Shown piece after piece: positions 9,936 through 19,483 of a stretch of 34,056 bases of DNA. A program made the position numbers and the translations under genes. Within the stretch, counting starts at the first letter, position 1; each line of letters starts with the position of its first letter. Under the pieces are notes generated by a model, which was not told where the DNA came from, did not search any database, and worked only from the letters and a program-made list of their open reading frames with translations. The stretch comes from Fragilaria crotonensis (Eukaryota > Bacillariophyta > Fragilariophyceae > Fragilariales > Fragilariaceae), in NCBI GenBank assembly GCA_022925895.1, contig JAKSYS010000667.1:1-34056 (forward strand). The letters run 5' to 3'.

Positions 9936-12080
9936 CGTCTTGACGTTCTTCACGGTGTCGAACGTCGCATCGTACGCGACGTGAAACTGAGGGCTCACCA
10001 AGGCTGTGTCCCTGTCCATCACGAGTGCGACGTTTCGTCCGTGTTGCGGTGATCTCCCCAGGTAGACTCCGGCTCTCGACCGTTGCGACCATTTGTGGAA
10101 AGGTCGGTTGCTCTGCAGTTCGTTTGAGAGCACATAGGTCGGGCACCCGAATGGCTTCCAATGTTTGGGATTGGTCGCCACCTTCGAATTGGAGAATATC
10201 TCGATGGGGCTCCTTCTGGCTGCGTCTTGCATGCTTGGAGTATGGTTGACCGCGTCGTTTGCGTTCCGAATGGCGTATGGCCATAAGTTCGCAGTTATCG
10301 TATCGCTCCATCTTGCATTCGCGTGTGTCAACATCGCGCGTGCCAGTTCTTGGAGTTCGCGAATTCTTCTTTCCGCGATACCGTTCTGGTGGTGCGCGTT
10401 TACAGCTGCGAAGGTCATTCCTTGTCCGTCCAGCTTGCATGCGTCCACCCACTTGTACGCCTTGAAGATTCCGTTGTCGGCGTGGTAGTTTTCCACTTTC
10501 ACTCCGTGCCGGTGGGAGTATGCCTCAAACGCTCGCTTCCCTTCCACTGTCTCCTCCGCTGACGCTGTCTTTTGGAGGTAGATAAACCCCAGTCGACTGA
10601 ATTGATCGACGTAGACAGTCGCGTAGCGGTATCGTTTCGTGGTCAGGAAGCCAGTCATCTGGGCAATCAACCCTGGCGTGGGTGAGACGAGTTGATCCAC
10701 CGATACCACTTGTCCTGGTTTCGTCGGCTTGGCATCGTCGTCGTCGCCGTCCTTCCTCGGTTTGTTCCGCCAAGGTCGTTTCGTTGCCTTCGCGTAGAGG
10801 CATGCCGAACATGTTGGAACTCTGCACTTCGAAAGACGTCGCGGCAAGATTCCCTGCTTGGCCATCTCTTGGAGTTTTCTCATGGAGATGTGTCCGAATT
10901 GATGGTGGATCGCCAACAGCTCTGCCAGGTCATTGGCTGGCTGTCGGTCCTCCTCGTCAAGGATGATGTTCACGTTCGTCGTTCGCGGCAGTTCCATGTC
11001 GGTCGTTGTGGGTTGCTCGCCCGTTTGCGGCGGTTTGTTTGTTGCTGCCTTGCTTGTTTCCCCCTTTGAAGGGGTACTGGATGGTCCGTCGAGGGTGTGA
11101 GTCGTCGGCGTTGGATTGGTTTCGTTCGAGTGCTTCCAAGCGTTCGTGAGCATCTCATCGTTTCCTGTCTCGACTTCGTCGTCCTCCTCGTCGTCTGATA
11201 CGAGACCCGAAGGCATCGCGATGACGTCCCGAGTCGATTCATCCAGTTCAGCTTCACAACAGAAGGCTCGAAATTTCTCGAAGCCTGATGCCATCGTGAA
11301 GGTTGCAACGTTGTCTTTCTTACCAAGTGGAATTCTGATTTTGTACTTTCCACCTCCCCAAAACAAGACGCACTCCCGTCCATTGGTGTATTCTCCACAC
11401 TTGTCACGTTCGGGACCTGTCGTCTGGGTCTGGGACCAGTGTTGCGGACTCAATAGTCGAACTCGTCCGTCGGGAACGTAGTATGAGTTCGGAATTGTGA
11501 AGGTGTGTTTCCTTCCCAACTCGTCCTCCCAACTCCAACGTAGCGTGCCGACTTGCACGTTCGTCGTTCTCGTTCCTGCGAATCCCTTCACGACCCGATC
11601 CGTCGGCCTCAGTTTCCCAACAAAGTCCTCCTTCACGTGTGAGATGCACCCCGAACATCGGTTGTCGATTCCGATCGTTTCCGAATCGGTGTCGAATTGG
11701 GTTTTCCTTTCGGTCGCAATCGTAGCATTCGCTTGCATGGCGAGAACTGTCATCGCCATGACGGTCCCCCTTCGCCCGCAGCTTGCTCGTTTGCGATTGA
11801 TTCGATGGTGTGCAGTTCCGGAGCGAATGTGTGGCTTGGTGTTTCTCAGGATCCAGTCTCCCAGGTCGCTCGAGATGGATTCGATCGTTCGCCAGCAGCA
11901 TGACCATGCCGACGTTACGAGCGCGTCCGTTCTCTTCGCAAACCTTCGTGCTGTCCTGCTCCACTCCTCGGTGTCGAGTGTCCGTTTCGTTGATCGGAGA
12001 ATGGTCGCGATGATGGTGGGTATAGACCAACACAATGTGAGTAAAGTCCGCACTACTATCGTGTTAGTCCACCCTCCCCG
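9930..12080 (-). CDS. pol: EL4 protease-integrase
   Basis: It lies in the same frame as gag and follows the gag UGA without another stop, so no ATG is needed. Counting from 12053: protease motif IGIDNRCSGCIS at 128-138 (Asp 130), where DTGA-type residues are expected; zinc-binding H384, H388, C415, C418 (HHCC domain); integrase catalytic D453 (VSVDQ), D526 (HADNG) and E561 (GIAERR), a D-x34-E pair. ARAMLTHANARW and the C-terminal GRSP segment follow. The frame departs from pol near 9930. Protease matures the polyprotein; integrase inserts the cDNA. The odd protease site may mark loss of activity. Confidence 0.9.
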
Positions 12081-12083
12081 TCA
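12081..12083 (-). promoter_or_regulatory. EL4 gag UGA-CGG stop, possible readthrough site
   Basis: Gag ends ...GAG TGA CGG and the same frame continues open into protease. UGA-CGG is a recognised leaky-stop context in several RNA viruses. EL8 has the same trinucleotide pair at its gag end. Confidence 0.6.
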
Positions 12084-13370
12084 CTCGCTGTCCTCATCCT
12101 CCGTCGTGTCCTTCTCGACCGACTGTTCCATCTTGGCGACGTAGGCCTTCGCGACCTTGAGTTTCTTCTCAATCGCCTTCTTCTTGTCTGATCCTGTCAA
12201 CTCGCGCTTGCGTTTGTCACCGGCTGCATCAGCGGCTAAGCCCTTGCATTCTTTCGGCTTGTGAGCTCGCCACTTCTCGCACTTTCCACCGGTGTCTTTT
12301 CCGCACCAGTACCACATGTGACCCTGGAAGTCGACTTCTTTCTTGTCGCCTGGTTTCGGTGCCTTCCACTTCTTCGGGTGATCGCCTTCTTTCTTCTTCG
12401 AAGACTGCTTGTCACCTCCCGACTTGGCCGCTTTCTTCTTCTTCGAGCTCTCGGAGGACACCTTCTTGTTGAGCGACTTCATCGTGGAGTTGAATTTCGC
12501 TTCCAACGCCACAATTTTCTCTTCGGCCGTCGGCGCATTCCATGTGCCCTTCTCAACCATCGTATCGTATTTGTTCTTGGCGGCTATCATCAGGTCGTCA
12601 GGCGTGAGTTCTTCCCCTTCCTCGTGGTCGTCTTGCTTGCGCATGAGCCACGCTCGGAAGACTTCGTCGCTCACAGCTCCATATCCCTTAAACAGGTTGA
12701 TGAGGAGATCTGACGTCTTCTGATTCCTCGCCGTCAATGATTGGAGCAGAAGTTTCACATACTGGTTGAACTTGCCGATGTCGCTGTCCACCGTGAGTAT
12801 GTAACTGTCCAAGTTTGATAGCTTCGTACGAATTTGGTTGGTGGTTGCGTTCGTGTCAAGGTGGCTCTCTCGGATGATGATCTTCAAGAGAGCCACGCCG
12901 CTGCACAGATCATTGTCGCCAATCCTGTATTGGTCTGACCACAGGGAGATTCTCTTCTTCGCAGCATTCGTCAAGGACGCCATGAGGCACTTGTAGAGCA
13001 TGTATGTGTCCTGCGCCTCTCGTCCTTGCTCGTTGATGTACTGCAACTCGGACTCGGTGACTTTCTCCAATGAGATCGTGCCGTAGTTCTCGATGAGCCT
13101 CTCCTGTACCGGCTCGTTGTCGTCCGTCACCTCCAACGTGATGTTTAGGATGCCATCGGACCACCCCATCTCGTCCGCTCTGTCCTGGACGTCTTTAAGG
13201 AACTGGAAGAGGCCTTCGGCTTCACAGTCAAAGGGTTCCTTGCAGACTTCTCGGATGGCAGACTTATAGATCTTGGAGTGTTCGCTCTTCGTGAAGTCGA
13301 GCAATCCTTGGACAGCCAACGCTGGGGAGAACGCGAATACAACTTCGGCTTCGTCCGGTTCGTCAGCCAT
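12081..13370 (-). CDS. gag: EL4 gag (429 aa, intact)
   Basis: The nucleocapsid/capsid protein is complete from ATG at 13370, 45 nt inside the LTR, to UGA at 12081. Residues 1-250 are helix-rich and lack recognisable motifs. Residues 283-306 look like a short coiled coil. A Lys-rich basic stretch (305-345) precedes a zinc-finger-like motif, WYWCGKDTGGKC...H..KECKG (C356, C364, H370, C375; C-x7-C-x5-H-x4-C), unlike the retroviral CCHC knuckle. The C-terminus is highly charged and ends in an acidic tail. This gag type recalls diatom copia elements (from memory). It is the only undamaged separate gag besides that of EL8. Confidence 0.92.
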   Translation of the reverse strand: MADEPDEAEVVFAFSPALAVQGLLDFTKSEHSKIYKSAIREVCKEPFDCEAEGLFQFLKDVQDRADEMGWSDGILNITLEVTDDNEPVQERLIENYGTISLEKVTESELQYINEQGREAQDTYMLYKCLMASLTNAAKKRISLWSDQYRIGDNDLCSGVALLKIIIRESHLDTNATTNQIRTKLSNLDSYILTVDSDIGKFNQYVKLLLQSLTARNQKTSDLLINLFKGYGAVSDEVFRAWLMRKQDDHEEGEELTPDDLMIAAKNKYDTMVEKGTWNAPTAEEKIVALEAKFNSTMKSLNKKVSSESSKKKKAAKSGGDKQSSKKKEGDHPKKWKAPKPGDKKEVDFQGHMWYWCGKDTGGKCEKWRAHKPKECKGLAADAAGDKRKRELTGSDKKKAIEKKLKVAKAYVAKMEQSVEKDTTEDEDSE

Positions 13371-13394
13371 GGTACTTTACCTTGTTTCTTCTTT

Positions 13395-13415
13395 TCAACT
13401 CGCGCAGAGGAAGCG
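13395..13415 (-). promoter_or_regulatory. EL4 putative primer-binding site
   Basis: The plus-strand text CGCGCAGAGGAAGCG abuts the LTR. It nearly matches the conserved GGCGCAGCGGAAGCG of eukaryotic initiator tRNA-Met, D-arm region (recalled, not searched). Minus-strand RNA here could pair with an internal fragment of that tRNA. Confidence 0.45.
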
Positions 13416-13718
13416 TGTGATTTACTTGGTGTCGTGCTGGCAACTAGTGCGAACAAAACTACGAAGTAAAGGGCTTTGCAAAAGTAGGTTTATCGGTGTT
13501 ATGATTATTTCGAGCGAATCGGCAGTCGTGTTCACGTGTTTTCATACGTGGAACGACCGTAAACTCTACGCGCGAATACATCCACGACTGAGTACAAATG
13601 TACGTCGAGACATACAAATGTACGTCTCGACGAAGACACGAATGAGAATGAACGACTCGGCGCATCCATTCTGTTGGTTCTGCGTTTGTGACGGTACGCA
13701 GGTACCAGTATCATTACA
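13416..13718 (-). repeat. EL4 5' LTR
   Basis: Copy of 7527-7833. It contains a perfect inverted repeat CGTCGAGAC (13603-13611) / GTCTCGACG (13624-13632) and the direct repeat TACAAATGTACGTC at 13593-13606 and 13613-13626. Flanked on the right by GCATCT (13719-13724), the second target copy. Confidence 0.95.
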
Positions 13719-14951
13719 GCATCTTCCTTGCAGATCGGGGTGAGTCCCCGCAATAAAGGATCTTATTCTTGCAGACAAGTTGACAAGATAGTTCCAGAGT
13801 CTTCTCGGAGATCGGGATTTGTCTTGGAACCTTCGAATCATCCTTTTCAACTCCCGTATATCCAACTCGGCTTTGTTTTGGAATGGTGAGTAAGGCTCCG
13901 TGTACTTCGGCTCTATTGAGTACTTGCGGATCCTCTTCTTCCACTCGCTCCACCGTTCCATCGTCGCGTCGTTGTCACACAACAACACTTCCGGGATACC
14001 CACCTTCTTGACGAAGTCATCAAGCGCATAGATTGACTCATTCTTACGCTCCATGGGATAGGCTTTTGTGTAACCGCGGCCATTCCCTATGACATGAGCA
14101 TATCGATGCGAGCCAACAGATTTGATCTTTGGTTCCATGATGTCGGCGTAAAACATTCCCCTTAGTCTCGGGTAGCGCAGGTGCGTCATCTGAGTCTTAA
14201 ACCGTCGCGTTGCCGGATTCGGGATCGACCTGATTCCCCGTTGTGTGGTTACCATCAGGGAATTCTTTGCGGTCTCTAGTCCAACCATCCATCGCTTCGC
14301 AACGTTTTGTGGGGTAACATCTGAAGTCACATCACCAGTTCGTATCGCCGCAACTCCAGTCTCCTCCAAGCTCGCTTCTCTCGTTGTAAGCGCCGCGATC
14401 CTCCTCAGGATCGGATCTTCAGTACTTGAAGTGCCTACTTCGTTGGCGATCTGTATTTCGAAAGGAAACTGACTTGCCGATAGGATCTGCATGCAACTGT
14501 TGATCTTCATTTTCGTCGTCTTGGATTCCAAAACCTTCAGGCGCCTTGCTCGCAAATTGATTACTTCTTCCTCGTCAACGTCGTCGATTATCAGATCTTC
14601 CTCCTCCGCGAGCGAGTCCGCGAAGGTGTGAGGGACCCATTCGACATCGGAGGTAAGTTCAACATGTAGAGCAGTGTTATCAAGTTCGTCTTGGGTTGGT
14701 GGTCTCGTATCAAAGCCGGCGATAACGCCATCGAGAGTGAACGGAATTTGTAACGGCTCGGACGGAACGAGGATGCCGAAAATAGAGTCTTGTGCATGTT
14801 GTCGATGCCTTTCGTCGACGAGCACATCATTATCTCGCAGTTGGTTAGGGGAAAGTAACGAAAAGGACAAGGAGTCTCCGAAGTAAAGAGCCTCGTTAAT
14901 GATTAACACATATGTGGCCCCAGAGGATGGACAGTCGTACGCCGTTGCCAC
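13719..14951 (-). pseudogene. pol: EL3 protease end and integrase core (cut by EL4)
   Basis: Counting from 14951: residues 1-40 are the protease end (LIINEALYFGDSLSFSLLSPNQLRD), 215-240 a helix-turn-helix-like block (VAKRWMVGLETAKNSLMVTTQ), then catalytic D270 (FYADIM), D326 (LLCDND) and E362 (NKAELDIRE), spaced x55 and x35. No H-H-C-C zinc domain is visible where copia integrases normally carry one. The frame ends at EL4 after LQGRC and resumes in frame at 7520. A one-base change in an A run near 14970 separates this frame from the protease Asp. Confidence 0.92.
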
Positions 14952-14956
14952 CGTTG

Positions 14957-15166
14957 CTATGGGAATCTTTTTAGAAGGGTAATCCGCGAGTAAGCCTCTA
15001 CCTCAGCCGTTCGTCCGGTGAGTTCGAGGACCACACAGTTGGCGCCAGCCACACACGTATCGGCATGCGAGTCCATCTCACAGCGGCCGGTACGGCGACC
15101 GTCGCCAAGTATCGCATCGTAGTTCACCGAATAAACCTCCTTCGACACCATAGCGACAGTCCGACA
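14957..15166 (-). pseudogene. pol: EL3 protease N-terminal part
   Basis: The aspartic protease active-site segment MDSHADTCVAGANCVVLELTG lies in the same frame as the gag C-terminal block, right after the gag UGA. DSHADTC replaces the usual DTGA/DSGA and is shared with EL8 (DSHADTIVLG). The frame ends at 14957 through a frameshift and the rest of the protease is read from 14951. It would cleave the gag-pol polyprotein. Confidence 0.85.
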
Positions 15167-15169
15167 TCA
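15167..15169 (-). promoter_or_regulatory. EL3 gag UGA stop in frame with pol
   Basis: Gag ends KDKA-UGA-UGU-CGG and protease follows in the same frame. EL4 and EL8 share the layout but with CGG directly after UGA. Confidence 0.55.
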
Positions 15170-15476
15170 AGCTTTGTCTTTCTTCTGCTTCTTTTTGTGA
15201 GCGCCGCGTCCGAATTCTTTTCCGGCTGCCTCGTCTGCACTTGACTCGTTATCATCCTCATCGTCGTCGTCTTTCCCTTTACCTTTCATCTCGCTCTTCA
15301 ACTCGTCCTTAATTTGCTTCTTCAACGCAGCGACAGTTCTCTTGCCTTTCTTCTCACCCCATTCCTTAAGCTGGTTCTTCTGTTCCTGGCTCAGGAGTCG
15401 AAAGATCTTTGGGGGATACCATTTGTTCTCTAACTTAAAGCCCTTTGGCAACTTTCCTCCTTTTTCCACCTTATCA
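15167..15476 (-). pseudogene. gag: EL3 gag C-terminal part
   Basis: Homologous to the EL5 gag C-terminus (LPKGFKLENKWYPP, then Lys/Glu-rich helices, an acidic Asp/Glu run and a basic tail KKKQKKDK). In EL5 it is continuous with the N-terminal part; here a one-base shift near 15490-15510 puts it in another frame. There is no zinc knuckle; the KWYPP...LLSQEQKNQL segment occupies that place. It is probably RNA binding through its basic stretches (inference). Confidence 0.82.
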
Positions 15477-16511
15477 CTCTTGTCGCCGCTCTTCCTTACT
15501 CCGTTCTAGGGTCGCCCTGTTCTCCACGGTGGTCGACAAGTACTGCTGGCACATCTGAAAGTCGTTAAGCATTTTCGGATCGCCGAGTACGACCGACACC
15601 GCAGATTCTAACTTTGGGTCCGTGATACCCTTTAGGAAGTCTGCAACTTTCTTGGACTCAGGAACAGCTTCAGATGGATCGCAGTCAAGAATTTCATTAT
15701 GTGCGGTCTGGTGGACGTTTATAAAATCCTGGAACTTATACTGGCGACGTGATCCGCTGTAAGTAGCATTCGCAATCGAAGCATAAGCTTTGTTCTTACG
15801 CGTAATTTTGGATGCCGTCCCCTCACATTGCGTCTTCAATGCCAAATAAGCCCTTCTGCCATCCTGGGACCTCTCATACTTCTTGATGTAAGACCATCCT
15901 TCGCCATTTACTACGAACGTCTTTAGCTCTCGATAAAACCTAGGGTTGTCGAGCTCGTAGTGTCGTCCCTCAAGTATAGTTGCTTCAATCAGGAATTCCG
16001 TTGGACTCCCAAAGTCCGCCGGATCAAGCACAACAGGTGTCTCCCTCTCCTCTCTCGTCAAGTATACAAGGGGGATCTTTGCGGCGCTAAGGATTTGACG
16101 GAGGTAGTTCTGGAAGGACTCATTCCAGATCGACCAATTAACCAACTTCTTGAGACTGTCAGGTTTTGATGGATCCTCATCTTTCGCCGCTTCTTTCTGC
16201 TCCAGATATTCCTGGCACTTAGCCGTGAAAATTGGAACGTCGTCGGCGGTGAAGTTATCTGGATTTGTGTCGAAACCGGTACGCATGCGCTCGTCTGCCC
16301 AGAAACAAAAACCCTTTAAATTCTTTACTGCCATGAAAGGCATCGTCACGTTTCCAGCTCCACGAGGCGGAGTCCTAGAAATGCTTCGGGCGATCAAGTC
16401 GAGGTCTGCTTCTGACGCAAGACGCAAATCGTTCGGCGTCGCGAATCCTTGGGCTATCAAATACCGAACAGTCGTGGCGTCAAAGCCACATCGTTGGAGG
16501 GCAAAGTTCAT
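15474..16511 (-). pseudogene. gag: EL3 gag N-terminal part (345 codons)
   Basis: Starts at an ATG in the first ORF after the leader; EL5 gag has its start at the same alignment position. Residues 4-42 (LQRCGFDATTVRYLIAQGFA) look like a SAM/helix-hairpin fold, as in EL8 gag (LLWIGFDQEATRERL). Residues about 125-330 are the capsid-like helical region, strongly alike in EL5 (WNESFQNYLRQILSAAKIPL, YASIANATYSGSRRQYKF, VPESKKVADFLKGITDPKLE). It terminates early because of the frameshift described for the C-terminal part. Confidence 0.88.
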
Positions 16512-16900
16512 GGTTGGGGCTCTTGAGACGTACTGCTGATGTTAATGAAACATCTCTCCAAATAAGGCGTTAGTGAGCAACTTTTTGACCTCAAATTCCT
16601 GCGAGGGTTTAGGACTTACGCCAACCAAATATTGACTTGCCTATGTTTTCTTCGGAGTTTTCGGTCATTCAAGTCATCTTGACAACATAATCTAGCACCC
16701 CGGGCATTTTAGTCAATCCGGGTGACACTCTCTTCTTAAGTATTGCGGTCTTTTCACCCCGACAATAACTCTCAATGTCCCGACGAACCTGCTCAACATC
16801 GATCCATCATACGAGATCACTCTTGACCATGATGGAACGATCAGTCGATTTCCATTCCTTTGGTTGGTCGACTGGATGGCGCCATACTTATCTATCGCTG
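16512..16900 (-). other. EL3 5' leader
   Basis: 389 bases between primer site and gag ATG. No open reading frame of note and no repeat was seen. Packaging signals would be expected here (family knowledge), but none can be recognised by eye. Confidence 0.5.
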
Positions 16901-16920
16901 AGCCGTTGGGTCTGATAAAC
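16901..16920 (-). promoter_or_regulatory. EL3 primer-binding site
   Basis: Minus-strand GTTTATCAGACCCAACGGCT directly follows the LTR end ...TTTAACA. EL8 has GTTTATCAGACCCAATGGCT in the same place. The complement reads like tRNA positions 21-40 with loop CTGATAA (anticodon GAT), ending inside the anticodon stem. Confidence 0.65.
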
Positions 16921-17130
16921 TGTTAAATCTACAAGTGTCTTAACGATAAAAGCATATCAAGAATCATCTATAGAACATAGATATATAAAGATTGAAAAGA
17001 GTGAGACGGACGACCATGTATGTGTCCAGGTCCCATACTGTCCAACCAAGCTACCGTTGTACTGTCGTAGTAGTACGACCTCTCCATAGTATGTAGGAAC
17101 AAACCCGTACAGTAGCTTGTAGTATAAACA
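16921..17130 (-). repeat. EL3 5' LTR
   Basis: 210-bp copy of 4464-4669 with TG...CA ends. It holds a TATA-like block at about 16979-16990 and an inverted repeat GTCGTA/TACGAC. Transcription of EL3 would start in this copy, leftward. Followed by GATT (17131-17134), the second target copy. Confidence 0.95.
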
Positions 17131-18174
17131 GATTAACCCCGACATGAATGAATCCTTCTCGCGGACGGACGCAGGAAGCCAAAGCCACCATTTCCCATGA
17201 ATCGAATCCTCTTGTGCCGACTCATATGGTGGGCACCACACTCCCCATTGAAGACAAGTGGAACAAAATAATTTGTACCAATGAACAAATGAACCGGTTT
17301 TGGACGAATCAAATTTCGGGATGTTCGCTTTACGAAAGTCTTTGAACTTCACCTCGCCACACATGAACTGGCACATGTAATCCTCAAACGATTCGGCTCC
17401 GAAGGTCACTTCGGCTGAAAAAGGGTGCATGCGAGTAGGCGTATGGGTCAACGTTCCAGTACGAGTTGTCGCTGCGGAATCGAATAACGGGCGAGGCGGA
17501 ACCGCGTCGGATGGACTCAGAAAACGACCAGCGGCCATTGGTGGCCCGTGGCCACCGGTGGGTCGGGTATCGACCGGTTGTCCCCGAAAGGTCGGGACGG
17601 TGATGGCAGGATTGTCGCTCGTATCGGCGTTGGCACTTGGCGGGGGATGATCTTCGTCCGTGGTAGCGGGAACAGGTGGCGTATCGGCACGTACGGATGT
17701 ATCGATTACCGATGGTGGCCCTCGTCGGGAGTGCCGGGAACGGCTCTCGTGTACGCTATCGGAAGCAACCGAGGATCCTGGTGGTTTCGGAATGTCGATC
17801 GCAGACATTGGAAAACGGATCAGGACAGGGACATGGACAAGGTCCGAAGGACGAGAGCGATCTTTGAGGCGCTGGTTGATCAAGCGCTGCAATGCAGGCT
17901 TTCGCATCAAAATGATGTGATTGCGATCTCGGGCATGATACATGCCGAAACCAGAGTCCGTCAGCAAAGGTATCAAATCCTCCGAGAGCCAGGTGGTATC
18001 TTGGAGTTGTTGGAGGACCAAATCGCGGATCACATCATGGTAGTTGTCAAGAAGTGTCTTCGTGAGGACGTTGAAGACTTCTGTGAGTGGGATTTCCGCC
18101 ATTGGGCAGTCCACAATGTCGATGGTGACAACGAGACAGTCATCGTCGTGCCGGGGCTCCCCTGCGTCTGACAT
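17131..18174 (-). pseudogene. gag: EL2 gag N-terminal part (348 codons)
   Basis: Starts MSDAGEPRHDDDC and is co-linear with EL6 gag: VDCPMAEIPLTEVF, LRKPALQRLI-like (MRKPALQRLINQ), VLIRF, then a Pro/Ser/Thr-rich low-complexity linker (residues about 140-260), and the conserved FEDYMCQFM...FCSTCLQWGVWCPPY block near 280-330. The real frame ends at the EL3 junction after FMSGLI; the residues that follow are LTR translation. It resumes at 4459. No damage other than the insertion is visible in this half. Confidence 0.9.
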
Positions 18175-18322
18175 GTTAATATCAGGTCTTCAGAAATATG
18201 CGGTCCTGGATGGATGATTCCGAGTCGGAGTGGTAACGTGGTTCTTGGTATCGTATGACACAAAGAACACGAAAGAACGCAGACTTATTCGGAGTGGGCG
18301 CAGAATTCAATCGTATACGGTT
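18175..18322 (-). other. EL2 5' leader
   Basis: About 150 bases between primer site and gag ATG. No feature is seen. It is much longer than the corresponding EL6 leader (about 23 bases). Confidence 0.5.
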
Positions 18323-18334
18323 GGGCTCATAACC
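18323..18334 (-). promoter_or_regulatory. EL2 primer-binding site (initiator tRNA-Met anticodon arm)
   Basis: The plus-strand text GGGCTCATAACC abuts the LTR. It equals the anticodon-arm sequence of a eukaryotic initiator tRNA-Met (loop CTCATAA), so element RNA can pair with a 5' half of that tRNA. Same site in EL6. Confidence 0.8.
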
Positions 18335-18749
18335 TGTAAGACCCTCTCTAGTACGGCGGCTTCACATACGTTGGCTCGCTTGGGAGTCAAGTTAGTGCAG
18401 AACCGACGAGAACAGAAGAGGGGAACACGACAGCACAATGAACAAGAGCGCGGCGGTGTCGAGAGGTGCGCGTCGCGATGGTATCGGTGTCGGGGATAGT
18501 GATGTCGTGAGTCGTTGGTGTGGACGAAGCAATAACTGTACCTCTTCACCCTTACGATCGTAGACCGGCAAGAATGCAGTGGAGGGTAATAGTTTTAGGC
18601 TAAGTTAAAGTTGTGAGCCGATGGAGTGCATTGGCCTTAAGCTAAACTAGTCGGAGTTGCGCATGCGTCATGCATGTCAACGACTGTAGATAGTAGACTG
18701 TGCGCGATTAGACAATTGCACAGTAGCAAGAATGAAATATGCACTGACA
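18335..18749 (-). repeat. EL2 5' LTR (415 bp)
   Basis: Bounded by the primer site on one side and EL5 gag coding sequence on the other. It starts TGTAAGACCC and ends GCACTGACA on the plus strand; EL6 LTRs end CAGTGACA/CATTGACA. An internal block near 18540-18580 (CCCTTACGATCG, GACCGGCAAGA) is shared with the EL6 LTR, the rest is not. Confidence 0.85.
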
Positions 18750-19483
18750 GTCAGCACTTGACTCCTCTTCGGCATCGCTGTCCTTCTCGCTCTTCTTCTT
18801 CATCTCGTTCTTTAATTCGTCCTTGATCTGTTTCTTGAGAGCTGCAACCGACCTCTTCCCCTTCTTCTCGTTCCAGTCTCGGAGCTGTTCCTTTTGTTCC
18901 GGGCTCAGGAGACAAAAGATCCGTGGGGGATACCACTTGTTTTCTAGTTTAAACCCTTTCGGGAGCTTTCCTTTGTCTTTCTTCTCAGATTTCTTGCCGC
19001 TGCTCTTGACTCCGGAGATATTCCTCTCCTTACGTTTTTCAAGGGTTGCACGATTCTCTACTGCGGTGGATAAGTATTGCTGGCATCTTTGGAAGTCGTT
19101 AAGCATCTTCAAGTCGCCCAATACAACCGATACAGGAGATTCGAGCTTAGGATCTGTGATTCCCTTCAAAAAATCTGCAACCTTTTTGGACTCTGGTACA
19201 GCCTCGTTCGGATCACAATCAAGGATCTCGTTGTGAGCAGCTTGGTGGGTATTGATGTAATCTTTGAATTTGTATTGTCGGCGTGACCCGGAATACGTCG
19301 CGTTCGCAATGGATGCATACGCTTTGTTCTTCCGAGTAATTTTCGACGCCGTACCTTCACACTGAGTCTTCAGTGCCAAATACGCTTTCCTCCCATCCTG
19401 CGACCGCTCAAACTTCTTAATATACGACCAGGCTTCACCGTTTACTGTGAACGACTTCAACTTGCGATAAAAGCGAGCGTTGT
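18750..19483 (-). pseudogene. gag: EL5 gag C-terminal part
   Basis: Continuation of the gag at 26795-27364. It is open from the EL6 junction (NARFYRKLKSF) through NKAYASIANATYSGSRRQYKF, VADFLKGITDPKLE, the Lys-rich GKKSEKKDKGKLPKGFK and the KWYPPRIFCLLSPEQKEQLRDW segment to an acidic SDAEEESSAD, where EL2 begins. About 80% of residues match EL3 gag by eye. Bases 19479-19483 (GTTGT) are one of the two EL6 target copies. Confidence 0.9.

Larger units (their letters stand above)
7527..13718 (-). mobile_element. EL4: complete family C copia element (6.19 kb), innermost insertion
   Basis: It has paired LTRs of 307 and 303 bp, a 6-bp target duplication, a purine-rich tract, gag, in-frame UGA, protease-integrase, RT and RNase H on the minus strand. 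It sits in the integrase C-terminal region of EL3, which is in EL2, which is in EL5, so it is the fourth level of nesting. Gag resembles diatom CoDi-type elements as I recall them (no search run). Frameshifts occur between integrase and RT and in RNase H. Confidence 0.95.
4464..17130 (-). mobile_element. EL3: complete family A copia element, split by EL4
   Basis: Direct terminal repeats of 206 and 210 bp bound it, with flanking GATT at 4460-4463 and 17131-17134. Removing EL3 plus one GATT restores the EL2 gag frame. On the minus strand the order is LTR, primer site, gag, UGA, protease, integrase, chromodomain-like segment, RT, RNase H, polypurine tract, LTR. Without EL4 it is about 6.47 kb, close to EL8 (6.44 kb). 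Several one-base frameshifts interrupt gag and pol. Confidence 0.95.
3099..18749 (-). mobile_element. EL2: family B copia element, split by EL3
   Basis: Two blocks belong to one element: 17131-18749 (5' LTR, primer site, gag N-terminus) and 3099-4463 (gag C-terminus, protease). They join in frame at a 4-bp GATT duplication flanking EL3. The integrase, RT and 3' LTR are not in the window; EL1 appears to interrupt EL2 at 3098/3099. The right LTR end at 18749 interrupts the gag of EL5, so EL2 is itself an insertion in EL5. The EL5-side target sequence is GTCAG (18750-18754); its partner copy must lie left of the window. Confidence 0.85.

Noticed and set aside
9940-10452. N-terminal extension of the EL4 RT frame
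   Set aside because: It overlaps the integrase coding sequence, which carries the catalytic Asp and Glu in another frame. The extension has Arg-rich, motif-free text.
11404-12144. Long overlapping frames on both strands at EL4 protease
   Set aside because: Shadows of the protease frame, which alone is contiguous with gag and carries recognisable motifs.
18335-18749. Solo LTR
   Set aside because: A primer site, leader and gag of matching type follow directly, and EL2 continues beyond EL3 in frame.
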